The notes under the pieces are model-generated. The model did no database searches and was not told the origin of the DNA. It saw nothing but the letters and a program-made list of their open reading frames with translations. From assembly GCF_001443045.1 (NCBI RefSeq), contig NZ_LKPJ01000008.1:31774-95773 (forward strand): DNA of 64,000 nucleotides, in the 5' to 3' direction. This document shows positions 1 to 8,822 of this stretch, in pieces; the stretch's first letter is position 1, and every line of letters begins with the position of its first letter. This DNA comes from Burkholderia ambifaria (GTDB lineage Bacteria > Pseudomonadota > Gammaproteobacteria > Burkholderiales > Burkholderiaceae). The position numbers were made by a program, and so were the translations under genes.

Positions 1-2
1 TG

Positions 3-665
3 CGGCGCGAGGAAGTCGCGCAGCTGTGCGGAGTCAGCCCGACCTGGTACACGTGGATCGAACAGGGTCGCCCGGTGTCGGCGTCGGCCGACGCGCTCGC
101 GCGGATCGCCGTCGCGCTGCAGCTGTCGAAGGCCGAACGCGCGTACCTGTTCGAGCTGGCCGCGCAGCGTGATCCGGCCGAGCCCGACGTCGCGGCCGGC
201 GACCTGCCGCCGACGCTCGCGGCAACCGTCGCCGCGATCGCCACGCCCGCTTACGTGCTCGACCGGCAATGGAACGCGCTCGCGTGGAACGCACCGGCCG
301 CCGCGCTGTTCGCGGGCTGGCTCGACGGCGAGCATGACCGCAATCTGCTGCGCTTCACGTTCATGGCACCGGCCGCGCGCACGCTGATCGTCGACTGGGA
401 AACCCGCGCGCGGCGGCTCGCGGCCGAATTCCGCGCGGACTCGATCCGCCACCTCGCCGACGCGCCGACCCGCGCGCTGATCGACGCGCTGATGGCCGGC
501 AGCGACGCGTTCGCGCAATACTGGGCGTCACAGGACGTGTTCGAGCGCGAAGGCGGCCTGCGCGAGTTCGACCATCCGGCCGACGGCCGCCTCGTGTACC
601 AGCAGATCACGCTGAAACCCGCGCACCGCGAGGACCTGAAGCTCGTCGTACTCGTGCGCGACTAG
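3..665 (+). CDS. XRE-family regulator with MmyB-like domain (5' truncated)
   Basis: Probable DNA-binding transcription regulator cut by the window start. The frame is open from base 3, and the first visible residues (RREEVAQLCGVSPTWYTWIE) form the recognition part of an XRE/Cro helix-turn-helix. The rest, about 170 residues, resembles the MmyB-like ligand-binding domain (PAYVLDRQWNALAWN near its start), a PAS-like fold found in Actinobacteria and Proteobacteria. The ligand is unknown. MmyB-type regulators often control a neighbouring dehydrogenase, but that neighbour would lie outside the window. An internal ATG exists at 75, but the helix-turn-helix homology upstream shows that it is not the start. 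No terminator is obvious before argH. Confidence 0.8.
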   Translation, partial: RREEVAQLCGVSPTWYTWIEQGRPVSASADALARIAVALQLSKAERAYLFELAAQRDPAEPDVAAGDLPPTLAATVAAIATPAYVLDRQWNALAWNAPAAALFAGWLDGEHDRNLLRFTFMAPAARTLIVDWETRARRLAAEFRADSIRHLADAPTRALIDALMAGSDAFAQYWASQDVFEREGGLREFDHPADGRLVYQQITLKPAHREDLKLVVLVRD

Positions 666-804
666 GGCCCGTTCCCGCCGGTAACGGGGACAGGCGCCGC
701 GGACGGCCCGCGCCGGCGAAGGCCGGCGGCCGGGCCCGCGAATGTTAGAATCGCGGGATTCCCTCGGCGGCGTACGCCGCCCAACTCCCCTTCGAAGAAT
801 CGCC

Positions 805-2214
805 ATGACGTCCCAACTGCACAAAAAGGGCGAGGCCTGGTCGGCCCGCTTCTCGGAACCGATGTCGGAGCTGGTCAAGCGCTACACGTCGTCGGTGTTT
901 TTCGACAAGCGCCTCGCGCTCGTCGATATCGCCGGCTCGCTCGCGCACGCGAGCATGCTCGCGGCGCAGAAGATCATCAGCGCCGACGACCTCGCCGCGA
1001 TCGAACGCGGGATGACGCAGATCAAGGGCGAGATCGAGCGCGGCGAATTCGAATGGCAGCTGGATCTCGAGGACGTCCACCTGAACATCGAGGCGCGCCT
1101 GACCGCGCTGATCGGCGACGCCGGCAAGCGCCTGCACACGGGCCGCTCGCGCAACGACCAGGTCGCGACCGACATCCGTCTGTGGCTGCGCGGCGAAATC
1201 GACCGCATCGGCGGCCTGCTGAACGACCTGCGCGGCGCGCTGGTCGACCTCGCGGAAAAGAACGCGGACACGATCATGCCGGGCTTCACGCACCTGCAGG
1301 TCGCGCAGCCGGTCACGTTCGGCCATCACCTGCTCGCGTACGTCGAGATGTTCACGCGCGACGCGGAACGCATGCGCGACTGCCGCACCCGCGTGAACCG
1401 CCTGCCGCTCGGCGCGGCCGCGCTCGCGGGCACCAGCTACCCGATCGACCGTCACGCGGTGGCGAAGACGCTCGGCTTCGACGGCATCTGCGCGAACTCG
1501 CTCGACGCGGTGTCGGATCGCGACTTCGCGATCGAGTTCACGGCCGCATCCGCGCTCGTGATGACGCACGTGTCGCGCTTCTCCGAGGAACTCGTGCTGT
1601 GGATGAGCCCGCGCGTCGGCTTCATCGACATCGCCGACCGCTTCTGCACCGGCAGCTCGATCATGCCGCAGAAGAAGAACCCGGACGTGCCCGAGCTCGC
1701 GCGCGGCAAGACGGGCCGCGTGAACGGCCACCTGATGGCGCTCCTCACGCTGATGAAGGGCCAGCCGCTCGCGTACAACAAGGACAACCAGGAAGACAAG
1801 GAACCGCTGTTCGACACGGTCGACACCGTTGCCGACACGCTGCGGATCTTCGCCGAGATGGTCGCGGGCATCACCGTGAAGCCGGACGCGATGCGCGCGG
1901 CCGCGCTGCAGGGCTTCTCGACCGCCACCGACCTCGCCGACTACCTCGTGAAGCGCGGGCTGCCGTTCCGCGACGCGCACGAAGCCGTCGCGCACGCAGT
2001 GAAGATCTGCGACGACCGCGGCATCGACCTGGCCGACCTGACGCTCGACGAAATGAAGCAGGAACTGCCGAACGTCGCGCATCTGATCGGCGACGACGTG
2101 TTCGGCTACCTGACGCTCGAAGGTTCGGTCGCAAGCCGCAACCACCCGGGCGGCACCGCGCCCGATCAAGTGCGTGCGGCCATCAAGGCTGCCCGCGCCG
2201 CGCTCGGCAAGTAA
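805..2214 (+). CDS. argH: Argininosuccinate lyase
   Basis: Cleaves argininosuccinate to arginine and fumarate, the last step of arginine biosynthesis; cytosolic homotetramer. At 469 residues it has normal length. The fumarase/aspartase-superfamily signature [12 protein letters not shown] begins at about residue 283 and carries the catalytic serine loop; the substrate-binding segment [12 protein letters not shown] is near residue 110. The frame is open upstream to 742, but the ATG at 805 gives the family N-terminus ([16 protein letters not shown]), so the extension is rejected. It stands alone with short spacers on both sides. A weak hairpin at 2227-2252 may end the transcript. Confidence 0.95.
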   Translation: MTSQLHKKGEAWSARFSEPMSELVKRYTSSVFFDKRLALVDIAGSLAHASMLAAQKIISADDLAAIERGMTQIKGEIERGEFEWQLDLEDVHLNIEARLTALIGDAGKRLHTGRSRNDQVATDIRLWLRGEIDRIGGLLNDLRGALVDLAEKNADTIMPGFTHLQVAQPVTFGHHLLAYVEMFTRDAERMRDCRTRVNRLPLGAAALAGTSYPIDRHAVAKTLGFDGICANSLDAVSDRDFAIEFTAASALVMTHVSRFSEELVLWMSPRVGFIDIADRFCTGSSIMPQKKNPDVPELARGKTGRVNGHLMALLTLMKGQPLAYNKDNQEDKEPLFDTVDTVADTLRIFAEMVAGITVKPDAMRAAALQGFSTATDLADYLVKRGLPFRDAHEAVAHAVKICDDRGIDLADLTLDEMKQELPNVAHLIGDDVFGYLTLEGSVASRNHPGGTAPDQVRAAIKAARAALGK

Positions 2215-2226
2215 GCCTGCCGTCAC

Positions 2227-2252
2227 GGACGGACACCTTCGGCGTCCGTTGT
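2227..2252 (+). terminator. Weak terminator-like hairpin after argH
   Basis: ACGGACACC and GGCGTCCGT can pair around a TTC loop with one mismatch, followed by a broken T-rich tract (TTGTTCATTCGTTC). It is weaker than the other terminators in this window and may only attenuate. Confidence 0.35.
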
Positions 2253-2316
2253 TCATTCGTTCATTCGGGCGGCCGCCGTGCCGCCCGTCGCCTTCCCCGC
2301 ATCCCGGATACCGCCG

Positions 2317-3000
2317 ATGACCTTCTCCGCCGCGCTCTTCGACATGGACGGCCTGCTCGTCGATTCCGAGCGGACCATCATGAACACGTGGATCGACGTG
2401 TCGAACGCACACGGCGTCACGTTGACCGAGATCGACTACCTGCAGATCGTCGGCCGCTCGTTCGCCGAAGGCCAGGTGATTCTCGCGCGGCTGATCGGCG
2501 ACGCCGACACGTTCGACGCCGTGCGCATCCGCGTGCGCGAGCATCTCGCCGCGCCCGAACCCCATCCGAAGTTTCCGCTGAAGTCCGGCGCGCTTGCGCT
2601 GCTCGAGGCGCTCGCGCAGGCCGGCATTCCGTGCGCGGTCGCGTCGTCGTCCGCGCAGGACGTGATCCGTGCGCGGCTCGACGCGGTCGGCGTGCTGCCG
2701 TTCTTCCGCGCGATCGCGGGCGGTGACGAAGTCGCGCGCGGCAAACCCGACCCGGCCGTGTACCGGCTCGCGGCCGAACGCCTCGGCGTGCCGGCGCACG
2801 CGTGCGTCGCGTTCGAGGACAGCGACTTCGGCGCGCAGTCGGCCGCCGGCGCCGGCGCATCGGTCGTCACCGTGCCCGACCTGAAGGCACCGACGCCCGA
2901 GATCGTCGCGCTGAGCCTGCACGTGCTCGCGTCGCTCGACGATGCGGTCGCGCTTGTGCCGTCGTGGTTCGGCCGTCTGGACACGCAGCAACCCGCGTAA
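2317..3000 (+). CDS. HAD-family hydrolase (sugar-phosphate phosphatase-like)
   Basis: A 227-residue haloacid-dehalogenase superfamily phosphatase with a C1 cap. Motif I, FDMDGLLVDSE, starts at residue 8, with Asp9 the expected nucleophile and Asp11 the acid/base. Motif II is the serine pair near AVASSSAQ, motif III the lysine in GKPDPAVY, and motif IV FEDSDFGAQSA. The pattern and length resemble YniC/beta-phosphoglucomutase-type enzymes acting on small sugar phosphates; the true substrate cannot be read from sequence. A GTG 39 bases upstream would add 13 residues, but the ATG at 2317 puts motif I at the usual distance from the N-terminus. A strong terminator follows. Confidence 0.85.
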   Translation: MTFSAALFDMDGLLVDSERTIMNTWIDVSNAHGVTLTEIDYLQIVGRSFAEGQVILARLIGDADTFDAVRIRVREHLAAPEPHPKFPLKSGALALLEALAQAGIPCAVASSSAQDVIRARLDAVGVLPFFRAIAGGDEVARGKPDPAVYRLAAERLGVPAHACVAFEDSDFGAQSAAGAGASVVTVPDLKAPTPEIVALSLHVLASLDDAVALVPSWFGRLDTQQPA

Positions 3001-3026
3001 GCGCCGCACGCGGCGCACCCAATGCA

Positions 3027-3054
3027 AACGGGCACCCGAGGGTGCCCGTTTTGC
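3027..3054 (+). terminator. Rho-independent terminator after the HAD gene
   Basis: AACGGGCACC pairs perfectly with GGTGCCCGTT around CGAG and runs into TTTTG. The reverse strand also has an A/T flank, so it may serve the convergent LprI-like gene as well. Confidence 0.85.
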
Positions 3055-3089
3055 GTTGCCGCGCCGGATGACCGGCGTCGCGGCGATCC

Positions 3090-3935
3090 CTACTTGTTGC
3101 CGGCCGTCTCCGACAGCCGCTTCATCGTCGCGATGCGCGCGCCGATCAGGTCGACGCGTCCGTCCTCGCCGACGAGCGGCGCCGTCGCATCGCGGAACGC
3201 GACCCACGCGCGTTGCGCGCGCGCGAGCGTCGCGGCCGAATGAGCGGGCATCTTGCGACGCAGCTTCTGGTAGTAGCGGTTCAGATCGAACAGCGCATGC
3301 TCACACGCGGCATCCTGCACGCACGGCCGCACGCGGCCGATCACCGGATCGCGCGGTGCGGCGCTCGCCGATTTCGCGCCGGCAGCGGCGGCCGCGCCCG
3401 GCGCCGCATTCGCGCCGCCCTGGGCACCACCCTGCGCACCGCTCGTGGCCGCGACCGGCACGGCGGCAGGCGGCGGCGCATAGCGGTCGGCCGCCGCGCG
3501 CAGCGCCAGCGCGCGATCGCGCACCGGCTGCAGTTGCATGTCGGCGCTCGACATCGCGTACGAGGTGCCGCGCGTCGTGTCGTACACGGCCTTCAGTAGC
3601 TGAATTTCATCCTTGCGCCACGTGACCCAGTGGCGCTGGCTGTCCTGCCAGCCGCGCTTCGCATCGGCCGGCGCATTGTTCGACAGGCGCTGGTACGCGC
3701 CGTCCATCACCGCCTGCCACTGCTGCTGCGTCTCGCCCATGCACTGGATCTGGCCGGCCGGCGACGACCGGTCGCGCCGCGCGAGGCACTGCCGCATCGC
3801 GACGTCGATCGGGTCGGCCGCCGCCACTTCCGCATGCGCGACATTCAGCCCCGCCGGCCCTGCCGACCAGCTCGCCCAGACGACGAGCGCGGCCAGCGCC
3901 GTGCGCATCGCCCGGATTCGTCTCTGCGTCGCCAT
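3090..3935 (-). CDS. LprI-like (DUF1311) exported protein with two modules
   Basis: A 281-residue exported protein; the second Met (base 3908) gives a cleaner signal peptide ending AGLNVAHA and may be the true start. Residues about 35-150 form one LprI/DUF1311 module (MRQCLARRD, QIQCMGE, GWQDSQRHWVTWRKDE). A low-complexity Ala/Gly/Pro linker follows. The C-terminus holds a second, shorter module (CVQDAACEHALFDLNRYY, RAQRAWVAFRDATAPL). DUF1311 includes the mycobacterial lysozyme inhibitor LprI, but most members are uncharacterised. Its start overlaps the stop of the upstream decarboxylase gene as TGATG, implying translational coupling. Function is unknown beyond a likely periplasmic location. 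Confidence 0.75.
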   Translation of the reverse strand: MATQRRIRAMRTALAALVVWASWSAGPAGLNVAHAEVAAADPIDVAMRQCLARRDRSSPAGQIQCMGETQQQWQAVMDGAYQRLSNNAPADAKRGWQDSQRHWVTWRKDEIQLLKAVYDTTRGTSYAMSSADMQLQPVRDRALALRAAADRYAPPPAAVPVAATSGAQGGAQGGANAAPGAAAAAGAKSASAAPRDPVIGRVRPCVQDAACEHALFDLNRYYQKLRRKMPAHSAATLARAQRAWVAFRDATAPLVGEDGRVDLIGARIATMKRLSETAGNK

Positions 3936-6214
3936 CAGTCGCGCACGCAATCGACGAAGTACTCGACGCGACCGTTCACTTCTTCCGCGACGAGACCGTG
4001 GATGTCGGTATGGAAACCCGGGAAGCGCTCGTTGAAGTCGCGCGCGAACCGCAGGTAGTTCACGATCGTCTTGTTGAAGCGCTCGCCCGGGATCAAGAGC
4101 GGAATGCCCGGCGGGTACGGCGTCAGCAGGATGCTCGTCACGCGGCCTTCGAGCTCGTCGAGCGGCACGCGGTCGATCTTGCGGTGCGCGAGCTTCGCGA
4201 ACGCGTCCGACGGCTTCATCGCCGGCTCCATGTCCGACAGGTACATCTCCGTCGTCAGGCGCGCGATGTCGTTCGCACGGTACACGTCGTGGATCTGTGT
4301 GCACAGGTCGCGCAGGCCGACGCGCTCGTAGCGCGGATGCTGCGCGACGAATTCCGGCAGCACGCGCCACAGCGGCTGGTTGTTGTCGTAGTCGTCCTTG
4401 AACTGCTGCAGCTCGGTCACCATCGAGTTCCAGCGGCCCTTCGTGATGCCGATCGTGAACATGATGAAGAACGAGTACAGGCCGGTCTTCTCGACGATGA
4501 TCCCGTGCTCGGCCAGGTACTTCGTGACGATCGCGGCCGGAATGCCCGTCTCGCCGAACTCGCCGTCGACGTCGAGCCCCGGCGTGATGATCGTCGCCTT
4601 GATCGGGTCGAGCATGTTGAAACCTTCCGCCAGCGGGCCGAAGCCGTGCCAGTGGTCGTTCGGCTTCAGCATCCAGGCCTCGCGCGAGCCGATGCCCTCT
4701 TCCGACAGTTCGTCCGGGCCCCACACGCTGAAGAACCAGTCGTCGCCGTACTCGGCGTCGACCTTGCGCATCGCGCGGCGGAAGTCGATCGCCTCGGCGA
4801 TCGATTCCTCGACGAGCGCGGTGCCGCCCGGCGGCTCCATCATCGCGGCCGCGACGTCGCACGACGCGATGATCGCGTACTGCGGGCTCGTCGACGTGTG
4901 CATCAGGTACGCCTCGTTGAAGCGGTGCTTGTCGAACGTGCGGTTCTCGGAATCCTGCACGACGATCTGCGACGCCTGCGAGATGCCCGCGAGCAGCTTG
5001 TGCGTCGAGTGCGTCGCGAACACGAGCGCGCCCGTGCGCGGACGGCCGTCGCCGATCGCGTGCATGTCGCGGTAGAAATCGTGGAACGTCGCGTGCGGCA
5101 GCCACGCTTCGTCGAAGTGCAGCGTGTCGAGCAGGTCGCCGAGCAGATCCTTGATCATCTCGACGTTGTAGACGACGCCGTCGTACGTGCTCTGCGTGAT
5201 CGTCAGGATCCGCGGCTTCATCTCCGGGTTCTGGCGCATCGCCTCGCGCGCGAACGGGTTCGCCTCGATCTTCTTGCGGATGTTCTCCGGCTTGAATTCA
5301 TCGCGCGGGATCGGGCCGATGATGCCGAAGTGGTTGCGCGTCGGCGTGAGGAACACGGGAATCGCGCCCGTCATCGTGATCGCGTGCAGGATCGACTTGT
5401 GGCAGTTGCGGTCGACCAGCACGATGTCGCCGGGCGCGACCGTCGCGTGCCAGACGATCTTGTTCGACGTCGACGTGCCGTTGGTCACGAAGAACAGGTG
5501 GTCCGCGCTGAAGATGCGCGCCGCATTGCGCTCGGACGCCGCGACCGGGCCCGTGTGATCGAGCAGCTGGCCGAGTTCGTCGACCGCGTTGCAGACGTCC
5601 GCGCGCAGCATGTTCTCGCCGAAGAACTGGTGGAACATCTGGCCGAGCGGGTTCTTCAGGAACGCGACGCCGCCCGAGTGGCCCGGGCAGTGCCACGAGT
5701 ACGAGCCTTCGTCCGCGTACTTCACCAGCTCCTTGAAGAACGGCGGCGCGAGCGAGTCGAGATAGACCTTCGCCTCGCGGATGATGTGGCGCGCGACGAA
5801 CTCCGGCGTGTCCTCGAACATGTGGATGAAGCCGTGCAGTTCGCGCAGGATGTCGTTCGGCAGGTGGCGCGACGTGCGCGTCTCGCCGTACAGGAAGATC
5901 GGGATGTCCGCGTTGCGGCGGCGCACTTCGGTGACGAACGCGCGCAGCTCGATGATCGCGGTCGCGAGCTCGGGCAGCTCGCCGTCCGGACCCGTTTCGC
6001 CGAGCATGAGTTCGTCGTCGTCGATCGACAGGATGAAGCACGACGCGCGGCTCGACTGCTGCGCGAACGACGTCAGATCGCCGTAGCTCGTGAGGCCGAG
6101 GACTTCGACGCCCTCCTTCTCGATCGCTTCGGCCAACGCCCGGATGCCGGAGCCCGAGATGTTCTCGGAGCGGAAATCTTCGTCGATGATGACGACGGGG
6201 AAACGAAACTTCAT
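3935..6214 (-). CDS. Orn/Lys/Arg decarboxylase, PLP-dependent (fold type I)
   Basis: Large cytosolic amino-acid decarboxylase of 759 residues, the usual length for the inducible family (SpeC/LdcC/CadA/AdiA). It has an N-terminal response-regulator-like wing domain (VVIIDEDFRSENISGSGIRA), then the PLP domain with the motif FATHSTHKLL, whose Lys406 should form the Schiff base, and a C-terminal substrate domain. Products would be putrescine, cadaverine or agmatine; the family does not reveal which substrate is used. The role may be acid resistance or polyamine supply. It is first in a two-gene unit with the LprI-like gene, overlapping by TGATG. dcd lies 81 bases upstream on the same strand. Confidence 0.9.
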   Translation of the reverse strand: MKFRFPVVIIDEDFRSENISGSGIRALAEAIEKEGVEVLGLTSYGDLTSFAQQSSRASCFILSIDDDELMLGETGPDGELPELATAIIELRAFVTEVRRRNADIPIFLYGETRTSRHLPNDILRELHGFIHMFEDTPEFVARHIIREAKVYLDSLAPPFFKELVKYADEGSYSWHCPGHSGGVAFLKNPLGQMFHQFFGENMLRADVCNAVDELGQLLDHTGPVAASERNAARIFSADHLFFVTNGTSTSNKIVWHATVAPGDIVLVDRNCHKSILHAITMTGAIPVFLTPTRNHFGIIGPIPRDEFKPENIRKKIEANPFAREAMRQNPEMKPRILTITQSTYDGVVYNVEMIKDLLGDLLDTLHFDEAWLPHATFHDFYRDMHAIGDGRPRTGALVFATHSTHKLLAGISQASQIVVQDSENRTFDKHRFNEAYLMHTSTSPQYAIIASCDVAAAMMEPPGGTALVEESIAEAIDFRRAMRKVDAEYGDDWFFSVWGPDELSEEGIGSREAWMLKPNDHWHGFGPLAEGFNMLDPIKATIITPGLDVDGEFGETGIPAAIVTKYLAEHGIIVEKTGLYSFFIMFTIGITKGRWNSMVTELQQFKDDYDNNQPLWRVLPEFVAQHPRYERVGLRDLCTQIHDVYRANDIARLTTEMYLSDMEPAMKPSDAFAKLAHRKIDRVPLDELEGRVTSILLTPYPPGIPLLIPGERFNKTIVNYLRFARDFNERFPGFHTDIHGLVAEEVNGRVEYFVDCVRD

Positions 6215-6295
6215 GGGCGATTCTCCAAAAAGAACGACCGCGGCGCGTCACGCGCAGCGGTCACCCGGAAACTGGTGAGACGTTATGCAACCAGA

Positions 6296-6865
6296 TCAGG
6301 TTTTCGGCAGCGTGACACCGCGCTGACCCTGATACTTGCCGCCGCGATCGGCGTACGACACGTCGCACACTTCGTCGCTTTCGAAGAACAGCACCTGCGC
6401 GACACCTTCGTTCGCGTAGATCTTCGCGGGCAGCGGCGTGGTATTCGAGAACTCCAGCGTGACGTAGCCTTCCCACTCGGGTTCGAACGGCGTCACGTTG
6501 ACGATGATCCCGCAGCGCGCGTACGTCGACTTGCCGAGGCAGACCGTCAGCACGGTGCGCGGGATGCGGAAATATTCGACGGTGCGGGCCAGCGCGAACG
6601 AGTTCGGCGGGATGATGCACACGTCGCCCTTGAAATCGACAAACGAACCCTCGTCGAAGTTCTTCGGATCGACGATCGTCGAGTTGATGTTCGTGAAGAT
6701 CTTGAATTCGTCCGCGCAGCGGATGTCGTAGCCGTAGCTCGACGTGCCGTAGCTGACGATCCTGCGACCGTCCTCGGACGCGCGAACCTGATCGGGCACG
6801 AACGGCTCGATCATCTTGTGCTCTTCGGCCATGCGCCGAATCCACTTGTCGGACTTGATACTCAT
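6296..6865 (-). CDS. dcd: dCTP deaminase
   Basis: Deaminates dCTP to dUTP, the main source of dUMP for thymidylate in many bacteria; trimeric cytosolic enzyme. Its 189 residues match the monofunctional family. Typical segments are seen: [13 protein letters not shown] near residue 42, [12 protein letters not shown], the catalytic-Glu region [14 protein letters not shown] near residue 138, and [14 protein letters not shown] at the C-terminus. The start ATG is preceded by GGAGG at a spacing of five bases, but this Shine-Dalgarno lies inside the 3' arm of a perfect 10-bp hairpin (6866-6900), an unusual arrangement described separately. Confidence 0.95.
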
Positions 6866-6942
6866 GCCAGCCTCCGCCGGGCCGTCCCAAGGAGGCTGGC
6901 CGTCCCCTCGGGGGACAGCGAACGAAGTGAGCGTTGGGGTCG
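6866..6942 (-). repeat. Tandem hairpin element abutting the dcd start codon
   Basis: Immediately upstream of the dcd ATG are two perfect inverted repeats. GCCAGCCTCC (6866-6875) pairs with GGAGGCTGGC (6891-6900), and GTCCCC (6902-6907) pairs with GGGGAC (6911-6916). An AGCGAACGAAGTGAGCGTT segment follows. The compact, palindromic, intergenic character suggests a member of a dispersed extragenic repeat family as found in Burkholderia genomes; only one copy is visible here, so that part is inference. On the minus strand the ribosome-binding GGAGG lies within the first stem. Confidence 0.55.
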
Positions 6943-7060
6943 TTTCATATCGGGGCGCCTGGAAACGCTGCGTGACAGTCGGTAAGGGCCACTGGCGTGA
7001 CGCAGCGACCCGGAAAGGCGCACATTTTACGCGATCATCGGGCCGCGCACGCGGCGGCCG

Positions 7061-7597
7061 TCAACGGATCACGCCGCAAGCGAGCGCGGGGCCCGCGCCA
7101 TGCTGCGGAAACGCGGGGTCGCTCGAGTCGCGGTGCACCAGCACTGCGCGGGTCAGCGCGGAGCGCACGCCGTCGAGGGCCAGATCGGGCGCGACGATGA
7201 AACCGGCCGCGACGCCGTTCGCATCCGCATGGATGTTGCCGAGATCGCCGGCGACACGCGCGCCCGCACGCAAGCGGTCGGCCGCCGGCGCGAACACCTG
7301 GCCGGCGCTCGAGCCGTCGCCCGCGTTGCAGTCGCCGCGCTCGTGCACTTGCAGCGCGTGATCGCTGTTCGGCGGCAGGCCGACCAGGTTGTACGTGACC
7401 TGGACGCCGTCCGGACGTTCGACGAACGTCACCGCGCCGCGTGCCTGCGAGCCGACGGTCGGCTGCAACTGCGCATCGGCGCGCTTTTCGTGCGACGAGG
7501 AAAAAGAGGTACAGCCGGCCAGGAGGCCCAGCGCGGCGGCGGCCAGCAGCGCGCGCCGCGCGCGGCCGGCGCGCACGCCGTGATGTCGTTGGTTCAT
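7061..7597 (-). CDS. Cu/Zn superoxide dismutase-like lipoprotein lacking most metal ligands
   Basis: A 178-residue SodC-family protein. The N-terminus (ALGLLAGC, lipid Cys29) predicts a lipoprotein. The SodC beta-barrel is recognisable from VTYNLVGLPPNSDHALQVHE to the ending ACGVIR, and Cys90 and Cys174 keep the conserved disulfide. Key residues are changed: the copper-ligand motif HxH reads QVH (Gln83), GGHFNP reads GQVFAP (Val101), the HxGDLGN histidine is Val115, and the active-site Arg before ACGVI is Ala. His85, Asp118 and His155 remain. Dismutase activity is therefore unlikely. It is comparable to B. subtilis YojM, a SodC-like protein that also lacks copper ligands. The frame extends upstream to 7747, but the lipobox fixes the ATG at 7597. 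Confidence 0.8.
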   Translation of the reverse strand: MNQRHHGVRAGRARRALLAAAALGLLAGCTSFSSSHEKRADAQLQPTVGSQARGAVTFVERPDGVQVTYNLVGLPPNSDHALQVHERGDCNAGDGSSAGQVFAPAADRLRAGARVAGDLGNIHADANGVAAGFIVAPDLALDGVRSALTRAVLVHRDSSDPAFPQHGAGPALACGVIR

Positions 7598-7730
7598 TCG
7601 ATCCTCATGCCGGCTGGCGGCCGTTTGACACGGCGGCCATGCCGGGCGGGTAAAGGGACCCGGGAAAAGTCGCCATGATACCGCGCCTCGCGGCGCCGTA
7701 AACAGCGTGAGGCCCCGCCCCGCAAGGGTT

Positions 7731-8822
7731 TTACGTATTTTGAACAACGATCGACGGGAACTTCGACGTCATGTCGCGCGCGCGCTCGGCGATCGCCAGC
7801 GCGACCCCGCGCGCGATGTCGCGGTAGCGCCGCGCCAGCGCACCTTCCGGATCGGCCACGACCGTCGGCGTGCCGCTGTCGGCGCGCTCGCGGATCGCGA
7901 TGTCGAGCGGCAGGCTGCCGAGCACGTTCACGCCGTAGTCCTGCGCCATCCGCTCGGCGCCGCCCGCGCCGAAGATGTGCTCCTCGTGACCGCAGTTCGA
8001 GCAGATGTGGATGCTCATGTTCTCGACGATACCGAGGATCGGAATCCCGACCTTCTCGAACATCTTCAGGCCCTTCTTCGCATCGAGCAGCGCGATGTCC
8101 TGCGGCGTCGTCACGATCACGGCGCCCGTCACCGGCACGCGCTGCGCGAGCGTGAGCTGGATGTCGCCCGTGCCCGGCGGCATGTCGACGATCAGGTAGT
8201 CGAGCTCGCGCCAGTTGGTCTGGCGCAGCAGCTGCTCGAGCGCCGAGGTTGCCATCGGGCCGCGCCATACCATCGGGTTGTCTTCCTCGATCAGGAAGCC
8301 GATCGAGTTCGCCTGCAGCCCGTGGCCGACCAGCGGGTTCATCGACTGGCTGTCGGGCGACTCGGGGCGTTGGCCGTGAATGCCAAGCATGGTCGGCAGC
8401 GACGGGCCGTAGATGTCGGCATCGAGGATGCCGACCGACGCGCCCTCCGCGGCGAGCGCGAGCGCGAGGTTGACGGCCGTCGTGCTCTTGCCGACGCCGC
8501 CCTTGCCCGACGCGACCGCGACGATGTTCTTCACGTTGGGCAGCAGCTTCACGCCGCGCTGCACCGTGTGCGCGACGATCTCCTGCGACACGGCGACACG
8601 TGCGTCGCGCACGCCCGGCACGGCCTTCAGCGCATCGGCGATACGTGCGCGCACGTCGTCGTGCTGGCTGCGCGCGGGATAGCCGAGCACCACGTCGACC
8701 GCCACGGCGTCGCCGTCGATCGCGACGTTGCGCACGCCCTTGTTCGCCGCGTACGGGCGGCCGGTATTGGGGTCGACGACAGCCGCCAGCGCGGCGTCGA
8801 CTTGTGCCCGGTCAATGCTCAT
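7731..8822 (-). CDS. apbC: Iron-sulfur cluster carrier ApbC (Mrp/NBP35 family)
   Basis: P-loop ATPase that binds and passes on Fe-S clusters; cytosolic dimer. At 363 residues, it has an N-terminal MIP18/DUF59-type domain (about 5-80), a deviant Walker A ASGKGGVGKST at 105-114, the switch region VDMPPGTGD near 212, and the cluster-binding pair C274-S-N-C277. The frame is open to 8921, but the ATG at 8822 gives the family start MSIDRAQVDAAL. It is transcribed away from the OmpA-family gene, with a 352-base intergenic region between them. Confidence 0.92.
   Translation of the reverse strand: MSIDRAQVDAALAAVVDPNTGRPYAANKGVRNVAIDGDAVAVDVVLGYPARSQHDDVRARIADALKAVPGVRDARVAVSQEIVAHTVQRGVKLLPNVKNIVAVASGKGGVGKSTTAVNLALALAAEGASVGILDADIYGPSLPTMLGIHGQRPESPDSQSMNPLVGHGLQANSIGFLIEEDNPMVWRGPMATSALEQLLRQTNWRELDYLIVDMPPGTGDIQLTLAQRVPVTGAVIVTTPQDIALLDAKKGLKMFEKVGIPILGIVENMSIHICSNCGHEEHIFGAGGAERMAQDYGVNVLGSLPLDIAIRERADSGTPTVVADPEGALARRYRDIARGVALAIAERARDMTSKFPSIVVQNT

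Noticed and set aside
745-3207. Long minus-strand open frame of 820 codons opposite argH and the HAD gene
   Set aside because: It is an Arg-rich shadow of real genes in GC-rich DNA, with no family motif or ribosome site.
3998-6985. Open frame of 995 codons opposite the decarboxylase and dcd genes
   Set aside because: Its composition (Arg, Asp and Val-rich, no hydrophobic core pattern) and exact complementarity to conserved genes show it is not coding.
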